Source: JAJTFW01 sp964534995 (GTDB taxonomy: Bacteria; Bacteroidota; Bacteroidia; AKYH767-A; OLB10). Taken from it: a stretch of DNA of 8,715 nt. Position numbers and translations under genes: made by a program. The stretch's first letter is position 1. Each line of letters opens with the position of its first letter. Below are positions 1 to 6,898 of this stretch, one piece after another. The DNA lies in contig CAZHSC010000113.1 of NCBI GenBank assembly GCA_964534995.1, positions 1 to 8,715 of the forward strand, written 5' to 3'. The notes under the pieces were generated by a model. The model saw nothing but the letters and a program-made list of their open reading frames with translations. It searched no databases and was not told the DNA's origin.

Positions 1-60
1 TGCATAATACAACATTAGTTTTTATCTTCGTTGCATTAGAAACTTGAATCTACCAATATA

Positions 61-765
61 TCATTTGTTGTTACGCTGAAATGAACTTTCATTATAAGCG
101 CTATCAGGCAATTTTTCATTACCAAGAAAATGAGGGTTCCTTTTTAGTACCATCAAATCAATCATCATAAAAACGCGGGCAAAATATTCCCGAATGCTGA
201 CAAAATATATCTTCATATCCGTTGGATCCTTCGCATTGTATCCAATGGCTTCAATGCCATGAAACCGGGCAATATAAACCGCCCTTTCATTATGGAACTG
301 CTGTGAAATAATTATAAAACGCTTCAACTTATAAACAAGTTTAGCTCTCAGCACGCTGTCCAGTGTCCTGAATCCTGCAAAATCCATAAAAATCACGCTA
401 TCCGGAATCCCCAGTCTCAATAGATCTTTTCGCATTTCCCTCGGTTCGTTATACGAGTAAAACCTGTTATCACCACTTACAATCAGGTATTGAATCTTAC
501 CAGAAAAATACAATGCTTTGGCAGCCCTTATTCTGCTTTCAAAAAAAGGATTCCGTTTCCCATTTGCCAGGTAGCGGCTTGTGCCTAAAACAACTCCTAC
601 CTTGAACGCGGGTACTTCATTTAACTCACTGTACAAGTAACCTTTTGCTTCCCGTTCAACAATTTCATTTATGACCAAAATAAACATAAGAACAACTGAC
701 ATTCCAATAAAAAGGAATTTCAAGATTTTTTTTTTCTTAATTAAGAAGACATTTACATGGATCAT
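61..765 (-). CDS. sanA: SanA/YdcF-family (DUF218) inner-membrane envelope protein
   Basis: This is a single-pass membrane protein of the SanA/YdcF (DUF218) family. E. coli SanA is linked to envelope barrier function and vancomycin resistance at high temperature; its biochemical activity is unsettled. With the chosen start the protein is 234 aa, close to the roughly 240 aa of E. coli SanA. A lysine cluster (residues 10-13) precedes one membrane helix (about 14-33), followed by a periplasmic DUF218 domain. Recognisable SanA motifs are VGVVLGTSRY (56-65), SGDN (97-100), YNEP (105-108), DFAGFRTLDS (128-137) and SQQFHNERA (154-162). The frame stays open upstream to an ATG at 856-858, which would add 31 hydrophobic/basic residues. 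I prefer the ATG at 763-765 because it gives the family length and a normal N-in membrane anchor. It is divergent from the dehydrogenase gene, and no clear promoter was found. Family assignment is strong, exact start less so. Confidence 0.88.
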   Translation of the reverse strand: MIHVNVFLIKKKKILKFLFIGMSVVLMFILVINEIVEREAKGYLYSELNEVPAFKVGVVLGTSRYLANGKRNPFFESRIRAAKALYFSGKIQYLIVSGDNRFYSYNEPREMRKDLLRLGIPDSVIFMDFAGFRTLDSVLRAKLVYKLKRFIIISQQFHNERAVYIARFHGIEAIGYNAKDPTDMKIYFVSIREYFARVFMMIDLMVLKRNPHFLGNEKLPDSAYNESSFQRNNK

Positions 766-1055
766 AATACAAGCGAAAAAGTACCCGAATACGGTACGTT
801 TGTGCAAATAAAGAACAAAAAAAATAATAAGCCTGGTTTCATACATCTGCAATTCCATTTACCGATGTAAGTTTTTTTCATTTATTTAATGGTTTCAGGC
901 TCCCGACAGATATTCCAGTAAGCTGTATTTCAATACATAATGTACTTTAATGAGTGGTAAGTTTATTTCAAAAAAGAAGAAATCGAACGAAATGTTTACA
1001 CCTGTTTTGCAACCTCCGGCCAGATGATTTCGTTAAATTATTTAAAAAAAAGAAA

Positions 1056-2933
1056 ATGCGACATTTAATTGCAGCCATTATTTTGCAGTTCATCTGCACA
1101 ATAATTTATGCTCAAAATCCATCTATCAATACGATACCTTATATAGGTGGCCTGGTAAAACCTGTCGACATTACTCACTGTAACGACAGCAGGCTCTTTA
1201 TTGTGGAACAGGATGGTAGAATCCGGGTGATCTTGAATGACAGTTTACTTCCCATTCCTTTTCTTGATATTAATCCACAGGTGCTGTCAACAGGAAATGA
1301 ACAGGGATTATTAGGGCTGGCTTTTCATCCTGCATATAAAACCAACGGTTATTTTTATGTTAATTACATTGCAAATAATGGCCATACACAGATATCCAGA
1401 TTCTCAGTGGACCCGCTTGATTCGAACCGTGCATTAATTTCAAGTGAACTTGTACTAATGTCCATCAACCAGCCATACTCAAATCACAATGGAGGTGATC
1501 TGGTATTTGGAAACGACGGCTATTTATACATACCTATGGGAGACGGGGGAAGTGCGAACGACCCACAAAACCGGTCACAGAACCCATTGGAGCGCCTTGG
1601 AAAAACTTTAAGAATTGATGTCAATCATGGAACCCTGTTTGCGATTCCGCCAGACAATCCATTTATTAACAACATCAATTATCTCCCCGAAATCTGGAAT
1701 TCAGGATTACGAAATCCCTGGAGGGCGAGTATAGATAAGCAAACCGGAGACTTATGGTTGGCTGATGTTGGTCAGAACGTCTGGGAGGAAATAAATCATC
1801 AGGATGCTACCTCCTCAGGTGGAGAAAATTACGGATGGCGCTGTTATGAAGCATCGGTCCCGTTTAATTTAACAGGCTGCCAGGCTGCCAGCACCTTTAC
1901 AATTCCTGTATTTGAGTATGCCCACAGCAATGGCAATTGCAGCGTTACCGGAGGCGAAGTATATCGTGGGGCCAGATTTTCAAATTTATTCGGGCATTAC
2001 CTCTTTTCGGACTTTTGTGTACCAAGTTTCAGAACTTTAAAAAAGAATGGCAATCTATTTACACATTTGATGAATAATTCCTGGACGGGTGCTGGTATTA
2101 GTTGTATTGGGTCCGACTCCAAAGGAGAATTATATGCGGCGAACTTATACAACGGTCAAATTCGTAAAATTACAGATACCTCATCCTGCATCCCCGTTGC
2201 CTGGCTCTCAGATACGGATACACTTCAACTGTGTGGTACCAGCGGCACATTAAGAACACCTTTGGGTGACAGTTTAAGTTATTCATGGTATTTCAACGGA
2301 GCGCAAATACCATCCGCGTTTTCTAATGAGATTACCGTGACGCAAAACGGTACTTATATTGTATCTGTAACCGGAACTCAGGGAATCTGCAGAAATGCAG
2401 ATACGGTTTATATCAACCTCACCGGAAGCAATATTGCCTTGCAATTTACCGGTTTAGATACCATTTATTGCCTGAACCAGCAAAACAGTTCCCTAACTGC
2501 AACTCCTGCAGGAGGTACATTCTCCGGTTTAGGTGTCAACGGAAACAACTTTAGTCCATCCCTGGCCGGAACCGGAACTATTCTCGTTCAATACAAATAT
2601 ACCGACAACAATGGATGCACCTCAAAGTTGATAAAGGCTACCAGGGTATTAACCTGTGCTGGCATCAATGAATCTGAAGGTGATTTTGTTTCCGCTATTT
2701 ATCCAAACCCGGCAAATGAACGAATCATTATCAAATTGAAAAAAGACATAGAAGTTACGATAACTGTATTTGACCTTTCAGGCAAAGCAATTGTCAGTAA
2801 CAATGTCCCTGCAAAAAATAACGGAAATGAAATTATCATTTCGTCCGCGCAGTTTGCGCAGGGCACTTACCTTATTAAAATTAACGATATAAGCGGACAT
2901 TATTCCAACAGGCTGATACATGTACTACATTGA
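1056..2933 (+). CDS. Secreted PQQ-dependent sugar dehydrogenase-like protein with T9SS C-terminal sorting domain
   Basis: Probable exported oxidoreductase of the glucose/sorbosone dehydrogenase (GSDH) family, six-bladed propellers that bind PQQ and Ca2+ and oxidise sugars outside the cytoplasm. The precursor is 625 aa. A signal peptide spans residues 1-19 with likely cleavage at YA|Q. The GSDH propeller runs about 25-373. Its hallmark NHNGGD motif contains His144, matching the catalytic-base motif of soluble glucose dehydrogenase. MGDGG follows, then GLRNPWR with Arg219 at the cofactor/substrate-contacting position. Two Ig-like or PKD-like spacers follow (about 380-455 and 462-535). A type A T9SS sorting domain (about 545-625) starts at YPNPAN and ends in a short basic tail. 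The frame is open upstream to a GTG at 954, but only the ATG at 1056 puts the signal peptide at the N-terminus. The gene appears monocistronic and ends in a terminator. The actual substrate, and whether PQQ is bound, cannot be told from sequence. Confidence 0.9.
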   Translation: MRHLIAAIILQFICTIIYAQNPSINTIPYIGGLVKPVDITHCNDSRLFIVEQDGRIRVILNDSLLPIPFLDINPQVLSTGNEQGLLGLAFHPAYKTNGYFYVNYIANNGHTQISRFSVDPLDSNRALISSELVLMSINQPYSNHNGGDLVFGNDGYLYIPMGDGGSANDPQNRSQNPLERLGKTLRIDVNHGTLFAIPPDNPFINNINYLPEIWNSGLRNPWRASIDKQTGDLWLADVGQNVWEEINHQDATSSGGENYGWRCYEASVPFNLTGCQAASTFTIPVFEYAHSNGNCSVTGGEVYRGARFSNLFGHYLFSDFCVPSFRTLKKNGNLFTHLMNNSWTGAGISCIGSDSKGELYAANLYNGQIRKITDTSSCIPVAWLSDTDTLQLCGTSGTLRTPLGDSLSYSWYFNGAQIPSAFSNEITVTQNGTYIVSVTGTQGICRNADTVYINLTGSNIALQFTGLDTIYCLNQQNSSLTATPAGGTFSGLGVNGNNFSPSLAGTGTILVQYKYTDNNGCTSKLIKATRVLTCAGINESEGDFVSAIYPNPANERIIIKLKKDIEVTITVFDLSGKAIVSNNVPAKNNGNEIIISSAQFAQGTYLIKINDISGHYSNRLIHVLH

Positions 2934-2957
2934 GCATGCAACAGAGACGGTTGCTGC

Positions 2958-2992
2958 AAACAAAACCCTTCCTGAACGAAGGGTTTTGTTTT
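2958..2992. terminator. Bidirectional intrinsic terminator between convergent genes
   Basis: A perfect 14-bp inverted repeat (2958-2971 with 2978-2991) encloses a 6-nt loop, CTGAAC. The outer stem is A-rich on the left and T-rich on the right, so each strand gives a GC-containing hairpin (core ACCCTTC/GAAGGGT) followed by a T tract. It starts 24 bp after the dehydrogenase stop codon and also faces the end of the convergent membrane-protein gene, whose stop is at 3108. It probably serves both transcripts. Confidence 0.88.
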
Positions 2993-3107
2993 CTCAATGG
3001 GTGATATTGGCACCATGAACTTCAATATATATTAATAGGGTAATTAAGCCTTTAAGGCCTGTGTACAAGTACAATGAATCAGATTATTAAATCCGTAATA
3101 AACCAAA

Positions 3108-3641
3108 TTATTGAAACCTGCGAAATTTAAACAGATAATTGCTTAAAAGCAGCAGCGCCGCGGCAACGGTGGATATCAACGGCAGGGGATGTAATACGAG
3201 GTGCTTCCAAACCGTATATTCACGGGTAATATCCACCAGCAAAAATGCAAGGCTCAATGAGAAGATGTCACCTGCAATTTTCAATAATCTTTCCAATTTA
3301 AACGGGGGCAAATTTTCACCAGCGCCACCTTCGTCATTCATGAAATTGTAAATACGCTCTCCTAAAATGTAATAAATAATGATAACAATTACTGCAAACT
3401 TATTCATACTGTATAACAATGGGCCGGCCCAGGCCATGACGATGCATCTGTTTTTAGCAGACCAACCCTTATCGGAGAACAGAACATAGGCAAGTATGCC
3501 AACGCAATATACCACCGCCAGCCGGCTCAATATGGCTGCCGTAATTCTATACACCATTGCATAATTAGCGCTATAGGCAAAAGCGATCGAAGTTACCGTT
3601 ATAGCACTATATATCAATATCTTATATTTATTAAATCTCAT
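3108..3641 (-). CDS. Hypothetical multi-pass membrane protein
   Basis: I do not recognise this family. The product is 177 aa, starts at an ATG, and is mostly hydrophobic. Likely membrane segments are about 8-26, 37-56, 66-93 (long, possibly two short helices), 120-138 and 150-171. A polar loop at 94-118 carries a short acidic and glycine-rich stretch (NDEGGAGEN, 102-110). The protein ends in a basic tail (FKFRRFQ). Positive charges at the N-terminus (RFNKYK) suggest N-in topology. There are no obvious catalytic motifs. It is a lone gene, convergent with the dehydrogenase gene and divergent from the START-domain gene, with a perfect Bacteroidota -7 element about 40 bp upstream. The good promoter and sustained membrane-protein composition support a real gene. 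Its function is unknown. Confidence 0.72.
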   Translation of the reverse strand: MRFNKYKILIYSAITVTSIAFAYSANYAMVYRITAAILSRLAVVYCVGILAYVLFSDKGWSAKNRCIVMAWAGPLLYSMNKFAVIVIIIYYILGERIYNFMNDEGGAGENLPPFKLERLLKIAGDIFSLSLAFLLVDITREYTVWKHLVLHPLPLISTVAAALLLLSNYLFKFRRFQ

Positions 3642-3680
3642 AGGTACAGCTGTTGCAATCGTTTATATAAATAATGGAAT

Positions 3681-3688
3681 CAAAGATA
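3681..3688 (-). promoter_or_regulatory. Bacteroidota -7 element for the membrane-protein gene
   Basis: Read on the minus strand this is TATCTTTG, an exact match to the Bacteroidota -7 consensus TAnnTTTG. It lies 40 bp upstream of the ATG at 3641, which would leave a leader of roughly 35 nt. No convincing TTG-type -33 element is seen at the expected 19-bp spacing, so the call rests on the -7 match and position only. Confidence 0.45.
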
Positions 3689-3748
3689 GTCTGTATTAAA
3701 TTTTAACTATATTTCGAGCCAACATATTTGAATAGCATAAGTAATAAT

Positions 3749-4792
3749 ATGGCAGCTGGAAAATCTAAAAAGCAGAAGGCAATTAAAAAAGCAGTCAAAA
3801 AGTCTTCTCCTTCCCAAAAAAACCTTAAAGTGAAGGCAACCCATAAAACGAAAACCTCTTCTTCGGGGATGGCAGCAAAGAAGGTAAAAGTATCTGCAAA
3901 AAAGACAAAATCGCCTGCAAAAAAAGCTGCCGGAAAGTCAATAAAGAGTCAACCAAAAAAGGCTGCTGTAAAGAAAGCAGCAAAAACCACGAGTGCCAAT
4001 AAAGGAAAAACTTCAACAAAAACTACGGCCGCTAAAAAAAGTAAAAATGCAATTCCCGCAAAAAGCCCGGAGAAAAATAAAGTTAAAAATAAACCCGTAA
4101 AAGGTGTAGCAGTAAAAAACAAAGAAGTTAAAGCCAATAAGGAAAATACAGGCATCGCAAAGAAAGATGTCAAAGAAATAAAAAAAGGTTTACCGGGTAA
4201 ATCTTCTAGTGCATCGATTCCTTCAACCCGGTCCAAAATTGATAAAAACACAGTGGACCCCTTACAGGCAAAAGCTGAAAAGGTAATTAAAGAACTGGAA
4301 GAAACAATGGATTTATCCAGGTTACGCCCCCGTATTTCTACAGGTACTTCTGCTCCGAAACCCTTGCAGAAACATATCATTCCACCGGTAAAGTTGCCTG
4401 AGCCTCAACACACCACCAAGGAAAAATTTCAGATTGAATTTGAGTTCAGGTCTTCACCAAAAATCCTGTTTACTTCTTTAAGTGATTCAAGCGGCCTTGC
4501 AGGATGGTTTGCGGATGAAGTCCATACGAAAGACGATGTGTACACATTCGTTTGGGAGGGTGGGGAGTCAACAGCTAAGCTTGTAGCAATTCGCGATTTG
4601 CAACTGGTCAGATTTCAATGGCTGGATGATACGGATGGCACCTATTTTCAATTTGAAATCAAAGAGGATGATATCACTTCCGACATTGCCCTTTTAATTA
4701 CTGATTTTGCAAATCCGGGAGAAAGAGAAACCAGTATACGACTATGGGAATCGCAGGTGCAGAAACTGCGTATGCTATTAGGTAGCCTTTAA
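3749..4792 (+). CDS. START-like (SRPBCC) domain protein with long histone H1-like Lys/Ala-rich N-terminal tail
   Basis: A 347-aa protein in two distinct parts. Residues 1 to about 170 are low-complexity and very rich in Lys, Ala, Ser, Thr and Pro, with repeated AKK, KAA and SPAKK-like units resembling eukaryotic histone H1 tails and bacterial H1-like or AlgP-type proteins. A linker with a short charged helix (AEKVIKELEETMD) leads to residues 224-347. That domain matches the small Bacteroidota START-like family: GLAGWFADEV, VYTFVWEGG, RFQWLDD, TYFQFEI and LLITDFA are recognisable, with a final helix ending LRMLLGSL. In other Bacteroidota this domain is, from memory, usually a stand-alone protein of about 130 aa; its ligand is unknown. 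The tail should bind nucleic acid or another polyanion, but this is inferred from composition. The frame opens at a TTG (3728), but the ATG at 3749 followed by AAGKSKK is the natural start. It ends overlapping the convergent gene by 4 bp. Confidence 0.87.
   Translation: MAAGKSKKQKAIKKAVKKSSPSQKNLKVKATHKTKTSSSGMAAKKVKVSAKKTKSPAKKAAGKSIKSQPKKAAVKKAAKTTSANKGKTSTKTTAAKKSKNAIPAKSPEKNKVKNKPVKGVAVKNKEVKANKENTGIAKKDVKEIKKGLPGKSSSASIPSTRSKIDKNTVDPLQAKAEKVIKELEETMDLSRLRPRISTGTSAPKPLQKHIIPPVKLPEPQHTTKEKFQIEFEFRSSPKILFTSLSDSSGLAGWFADEVHTKDDVYTFVWEGGESTAKLVAIRDLQLVRFQWLDDTDGTYFQFEIKEDDITSDIALLITDFANPGERETSIRLWESQVQKLRMLLGSL
3755..4200 (+). repeat. Low-complexity Lys/Ala coding tract (degenerate short repeats)
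   Basis: An A-rich stretch encodes the basic tail, with degenerate repeats of codons for AKK, KKAA and KTS units and several A homopolymer runs of 5-7. The frame is intact throughout. Such tracts often differ in length between strains by slippage or unequal recombination. Here no perfect tandem repeat is seen, so this is a compositional rather than a true tandem repeat. Confidence 0.6.
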
Positions 4793-5415
4793 TCACTCTT
4801 GAATGGGGCACTAATCCCATCCAGGTACATAGTTAATATCTCTGCACATTTTACTGGAAGCATATCCCAGTGTGACAAGGGTATTTTCTTCATGATTTTT
4901 ATAAATCCGTACCTCTCATAATGTCTGGAGAAAGGATGTGAACCGTCTTTAAAATTTTTAGCATCTATAAAATTATCACCCTCAAAATGGTGATGCCATT
5001 GGTTTTGATTGATACAAATGGAAAAATCATTTTTAATGAAAAGTGGTAATTTATAATCCAATGCATCTTTATACTGTAAGGCATATTTTCCTGATAAATG
5101 AAAACTAACACTAAAACCATTTCCCCACCAACATAAAGTACGAACAGCGAAAACACCATCTTTTTCAAAAACACGGGGGTAATCCAGCAAATGCCAGGGA
5201 AAGCCAAGGTAATTTTCACCTTTGCTGATTTTAGCCTGTTGCGCTAAAATTTCCGGTTCAAGGGGATAGGATTTTTCCCCCATCACATTTTCCATTGATT
5301 GAAAGCATTCTCCCAAGAGCGCAACGATTTTATCTCCCAGTTTTTTCTTTATCAGAAACAGGTGGGTATCCGATAGTAAACTTAATTCTTCTTTATTCAG
5401 AATAAAATCGCTCAT
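4789..5415 (-). CDS. Hypothetical soluble protein, His/Trp/aromatic-rich
   Basis: I do not recognise this family. The 208-aa product has no signal peptide or membrane segment, so it is probably cytoplasmic. The N-terminal third (about 5-65) is helical and charged. The middle carries aromatic and histidine-rich segments that look like a folded core: YLGFPWHLLDYPRVF (69-83), LCWWGNGFSVSFHLSG (94-109), NQNQWHHHFEG (136-146) and SHPFSRHYERYGF (159-171). The HHH cluster near Glu145 could bind a metal, but that is a guess. The frame opens at a TTG (5431-5433). I chose the ATG at 5413-5415 because a -7 element covers the TTG, which would put transcription start just upstream of this ATG. The stop overlaps the START-domain gene stop by 4 bp, tail to tail, and the 5' end shares a 55-bp intergenic region with the LPS permease gene. 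Confidence 0.75.
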   Translation of the reverse strand: MSDFILNKEELSLLSDTHLFLIKKKLGDKIVALLGECFQSMENVMGEKSYPLEPEILAQQAKISKGENYLGFPWHLLDYPRVFEKDGVFAVRTLCWWGNGFSVSFHLSGKYALQYKDALDYKLPLFIKNDFSICINQNQWHHHFEGDNFIDAKNFKDGSHPFSRHYERYGFIKIMKKIPLSHWDMLPVKCAEILTMYLDGISAPFKSD

Positions 5416-5416
5416 A

Positions 5417-5449
5417 TTGCCACATTTAGCCAAACTTAGGGTATTTTTG
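5417..5449 (+). promoter_or_regulatory. Promoter of the permease-glycosyltransferase operon
   Basis: A perfect -7 element TATTTTTG (5442-5449) is preceded by TTG at 5417-5419 with a 22-bp spacer, within the range accepted for Bacteroidota promoters (TTG-N17-23-TAnnTTTG). Predicted transcription start is near 5455, giving a leader of about 15 nt before the GTG at 5471. The -33 element abuts the start codon of the divergent gene. Confidence 0.55.
5431..5438 (-). promoter_or_regulatory. Bacteroidota -7 element for the hypothetical gene at 4789-5415
   Basis: On the minus strand this reads TAAGTTTG, an exact fit to TAnnTTTG. It sits 15 bp upstream of the ATG at 5415, implying a very short leader of about 10 nt. 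No clear -33 TTG is present at the usual distance. It lies inside the spacer of the opposing permease promoter. Confidence 0.45.
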
Positions 5450-5470
5450 CAGATCTAAACTGATCATTTC

Positions 5471-6898
5471 GTGAAGAAACTTCATGCCTTAGTTTTAAAA
5501 TCCTTTGCGGGTCCTTTCTTTTTGACATTCTTCATTGCCCTCTTCGTACTGCTGATGCAATTTTTATGGAAGTATATTGATGATTTGGTAGGTAAGGGTC
5601 TCGACGGACTTGTAATTGCTGAATTACTGTTTTACACCTCTGCCAACCTGGTGCCGCTGGCCTTACCGCTAGCCATACTTGTTTCATCTATCATGACCTT
5701 TGGCAACCTCGCAGAACATTTTGAACTTACCGCTGCAAAGGCTTCAGGAATTTCTCTCCAGAGAATCATGTTTCCCTTATTTATTACTGCATTTCTTATA
5801 AGCGGACTTGCTTTCTTTTTTTCAAACAATATTCTGCCTTTTACCAATCTCAAGATGGGATCTCTTCTTTATGACATCAGGCAGCAAAAACCTGCTTTGT
5901 CAATCCGGGAAGGCGTTTTTTACAACGGAATTGAAGGCTACAGTATAAAAGTAGGCGAAAAGGACCAGGATGGAAAATCCATCCGGAAAGTGATGATTTA
6001 CGATCATACCGGAGGAATGGGTAACCGTAAACTCGTCATGGCAGAAAGTGGAAGAATGGAGTCAACGGATGATCAGAAATTTTTAGTACTCACCCTTTTT
6101 AATGGCATCAGCTATGAGGAACAAAATAAAAATAAAGGCGGAGTTGATACGCACCCCCTTATGAGGAATTCCTTTCGTGAATACATCATTCGTTTTGATT
6201 TGTCACAATTCAAGTTAAACCGTACCAATGAAGAACTTTTTAAGGGTGGCCATCAAATGATGAATCTTTCACAACTACACAAAGCCGTGGATAGCCTGAG
6301 CTATGATTATGAGAAAAAAGAGAAACTGTCCCTTTTGCACATGCAACCATACTTTTTGTTTTTACGGGATTCAACCCGCTTCCTGAGCAGCCTTAAGGGG
6401 GCCAAACCGATAGGCATTTATGACAGTATAAATGGTCTTTCATCCAGTCAGGTTTTTGAAAACGCCATGAACCAGGCCCGGTCCATGCAGAGTTACCTGA
6501 CCGGAGTAAAAGATGAAAAAGAATCAAGGATGTACCAAATGGCACGTTTTAAGGTGGAATGGCATCGCAAATTAACACTCTCAGCTGCCTGTTTTATACT
6601 TTTTCTGATAGGTGCCCCATTGGGTGCCATCATTAAAAAGGGGGGACTCGGAATGCCCCTGGTTATCTCCATTTTATTTTTCCTGGCATATCATATTATG
6701 AGTATCACCGGAGAAAAGTTTGCCAAAGAAAGTATAATTCCGGCCTGGCGCGGTATGTGGACGTCCTCCATGATACTACTTCCCGTAGGATTGTTTTTAA
6801 TTTATAAAGCGACGCATGATTCTGTCATCTTTGACCGGGAATCTTACTTAAACTTTTTCAGAAAAATATCTATTAAGAAAAAAAATCCTGCCAGGTGA
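5471..6898 (+). CDS. LptF/LptG-family permease (LPS export ABC transporter, YjgP/YjgQ)
   Basis: Membrane subunit of the LptB2FG transporter, which extracts lipopolysaccharide from the inner membrane and feeds it to the periplasmic Lpt bridge. The 475-aa protein has six predicted membrane helices (about 11-33, 47-75, 100-119, 368-388, 394-412, 428-446) around a large periplasmic beta-jellyroll-like region (about 140-250). The segment ELTAAKASGIS (85-95) is the conserved cytoplasmic coupling helix thought to contact LptB. GAPLGAIIKKGG (381-392) is the conserved start of helix 5. It is about 110 aa longer than the E. coli proteins. The extra length is mainly a charged helical insert at about 255-365, as is usual in Bacteroidota. 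LptF and LptG cannot be separated by eye here. The start is GTG, since an in-frame stop (TAA, 5456-5458) lies just upstream with no ATG between. It overlaps the glycosyltransferase gene by 4 bp. Confidence 0.93.
   Translation: MKKLHALVLKSFAGPFFLTFFIALFVLLMQFLWKYIDDLVGKGLDGLVIAELLFYTSANLVPLALPLAILVSSIMTFGNLAEHFELTAAKASGISLQRIMFPLFITAFLISGLAFFFSNNILPFTNLKMGSLLYDIRQQKPALSIREGVFYNGIEGYSIKVGEKDQDGKSIRKVMIYDHTGGMGNRKLVMAESGRMESTDDQKFLVLTLFNGISYEEQNKNKGGVDTHPLMRNSFREYIIRFDLSQFKLNRTNEELFKGGHQMMNLSQLHKAVDSLSYDYEKKEKLSLLHMQPYFLFLRDSTRFLSSLKGAKPIGIYDSINGLSSSQVFENAMNQARSMQSYLTGVKDEKESRMYQMARFKVEWHRKLTLSAACFILFLIGAPLGAIIKKGGLGMPLVISILFFLAYHIMSITGEKFAKESIIPAWRGMWTSSMILLPVGLFLIYKATHDSVIFDRESYLNFFRKISIKKKNPAR

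Noticed and set aside
1..60. Search for a terminator or gene downstream of the SanA-like gene
   Set aside because: Only AT-rich sequence without a convincing hairpin or coding signal is visible.
766..858. N-terminal extension of the SanA-like protein from the ATG at 858
   Set aside because: It adds 31 residues beyond the family length and a second hydrophobic stretch; possible but less likely than the ATG at 765.
954..1055. In-frame N-terminal extension of the dehydrogenase from a GTG
   Set aside because: It would bury the signal peptide 35 residues inside the protein and has no family resemblance; the ATG at 1056 begins a typical signal peptide.
3139..3351. Plus-strand open frame opposite the membrane-protein gene
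   Set aside because: Short, composition unlike a real protein, and antisense to a more plausible gene with a promoter.
3949..4380. Minus-strand open frame encoding an apparently membrane-like Phe/Leu/Ala-rich protein
   Set aside because: It is the reverse complement of the Lys/Ala-rich tail: AAA/GCA codons read backwards give TTT/TGC, producing false hydrophobicity and removing stops.
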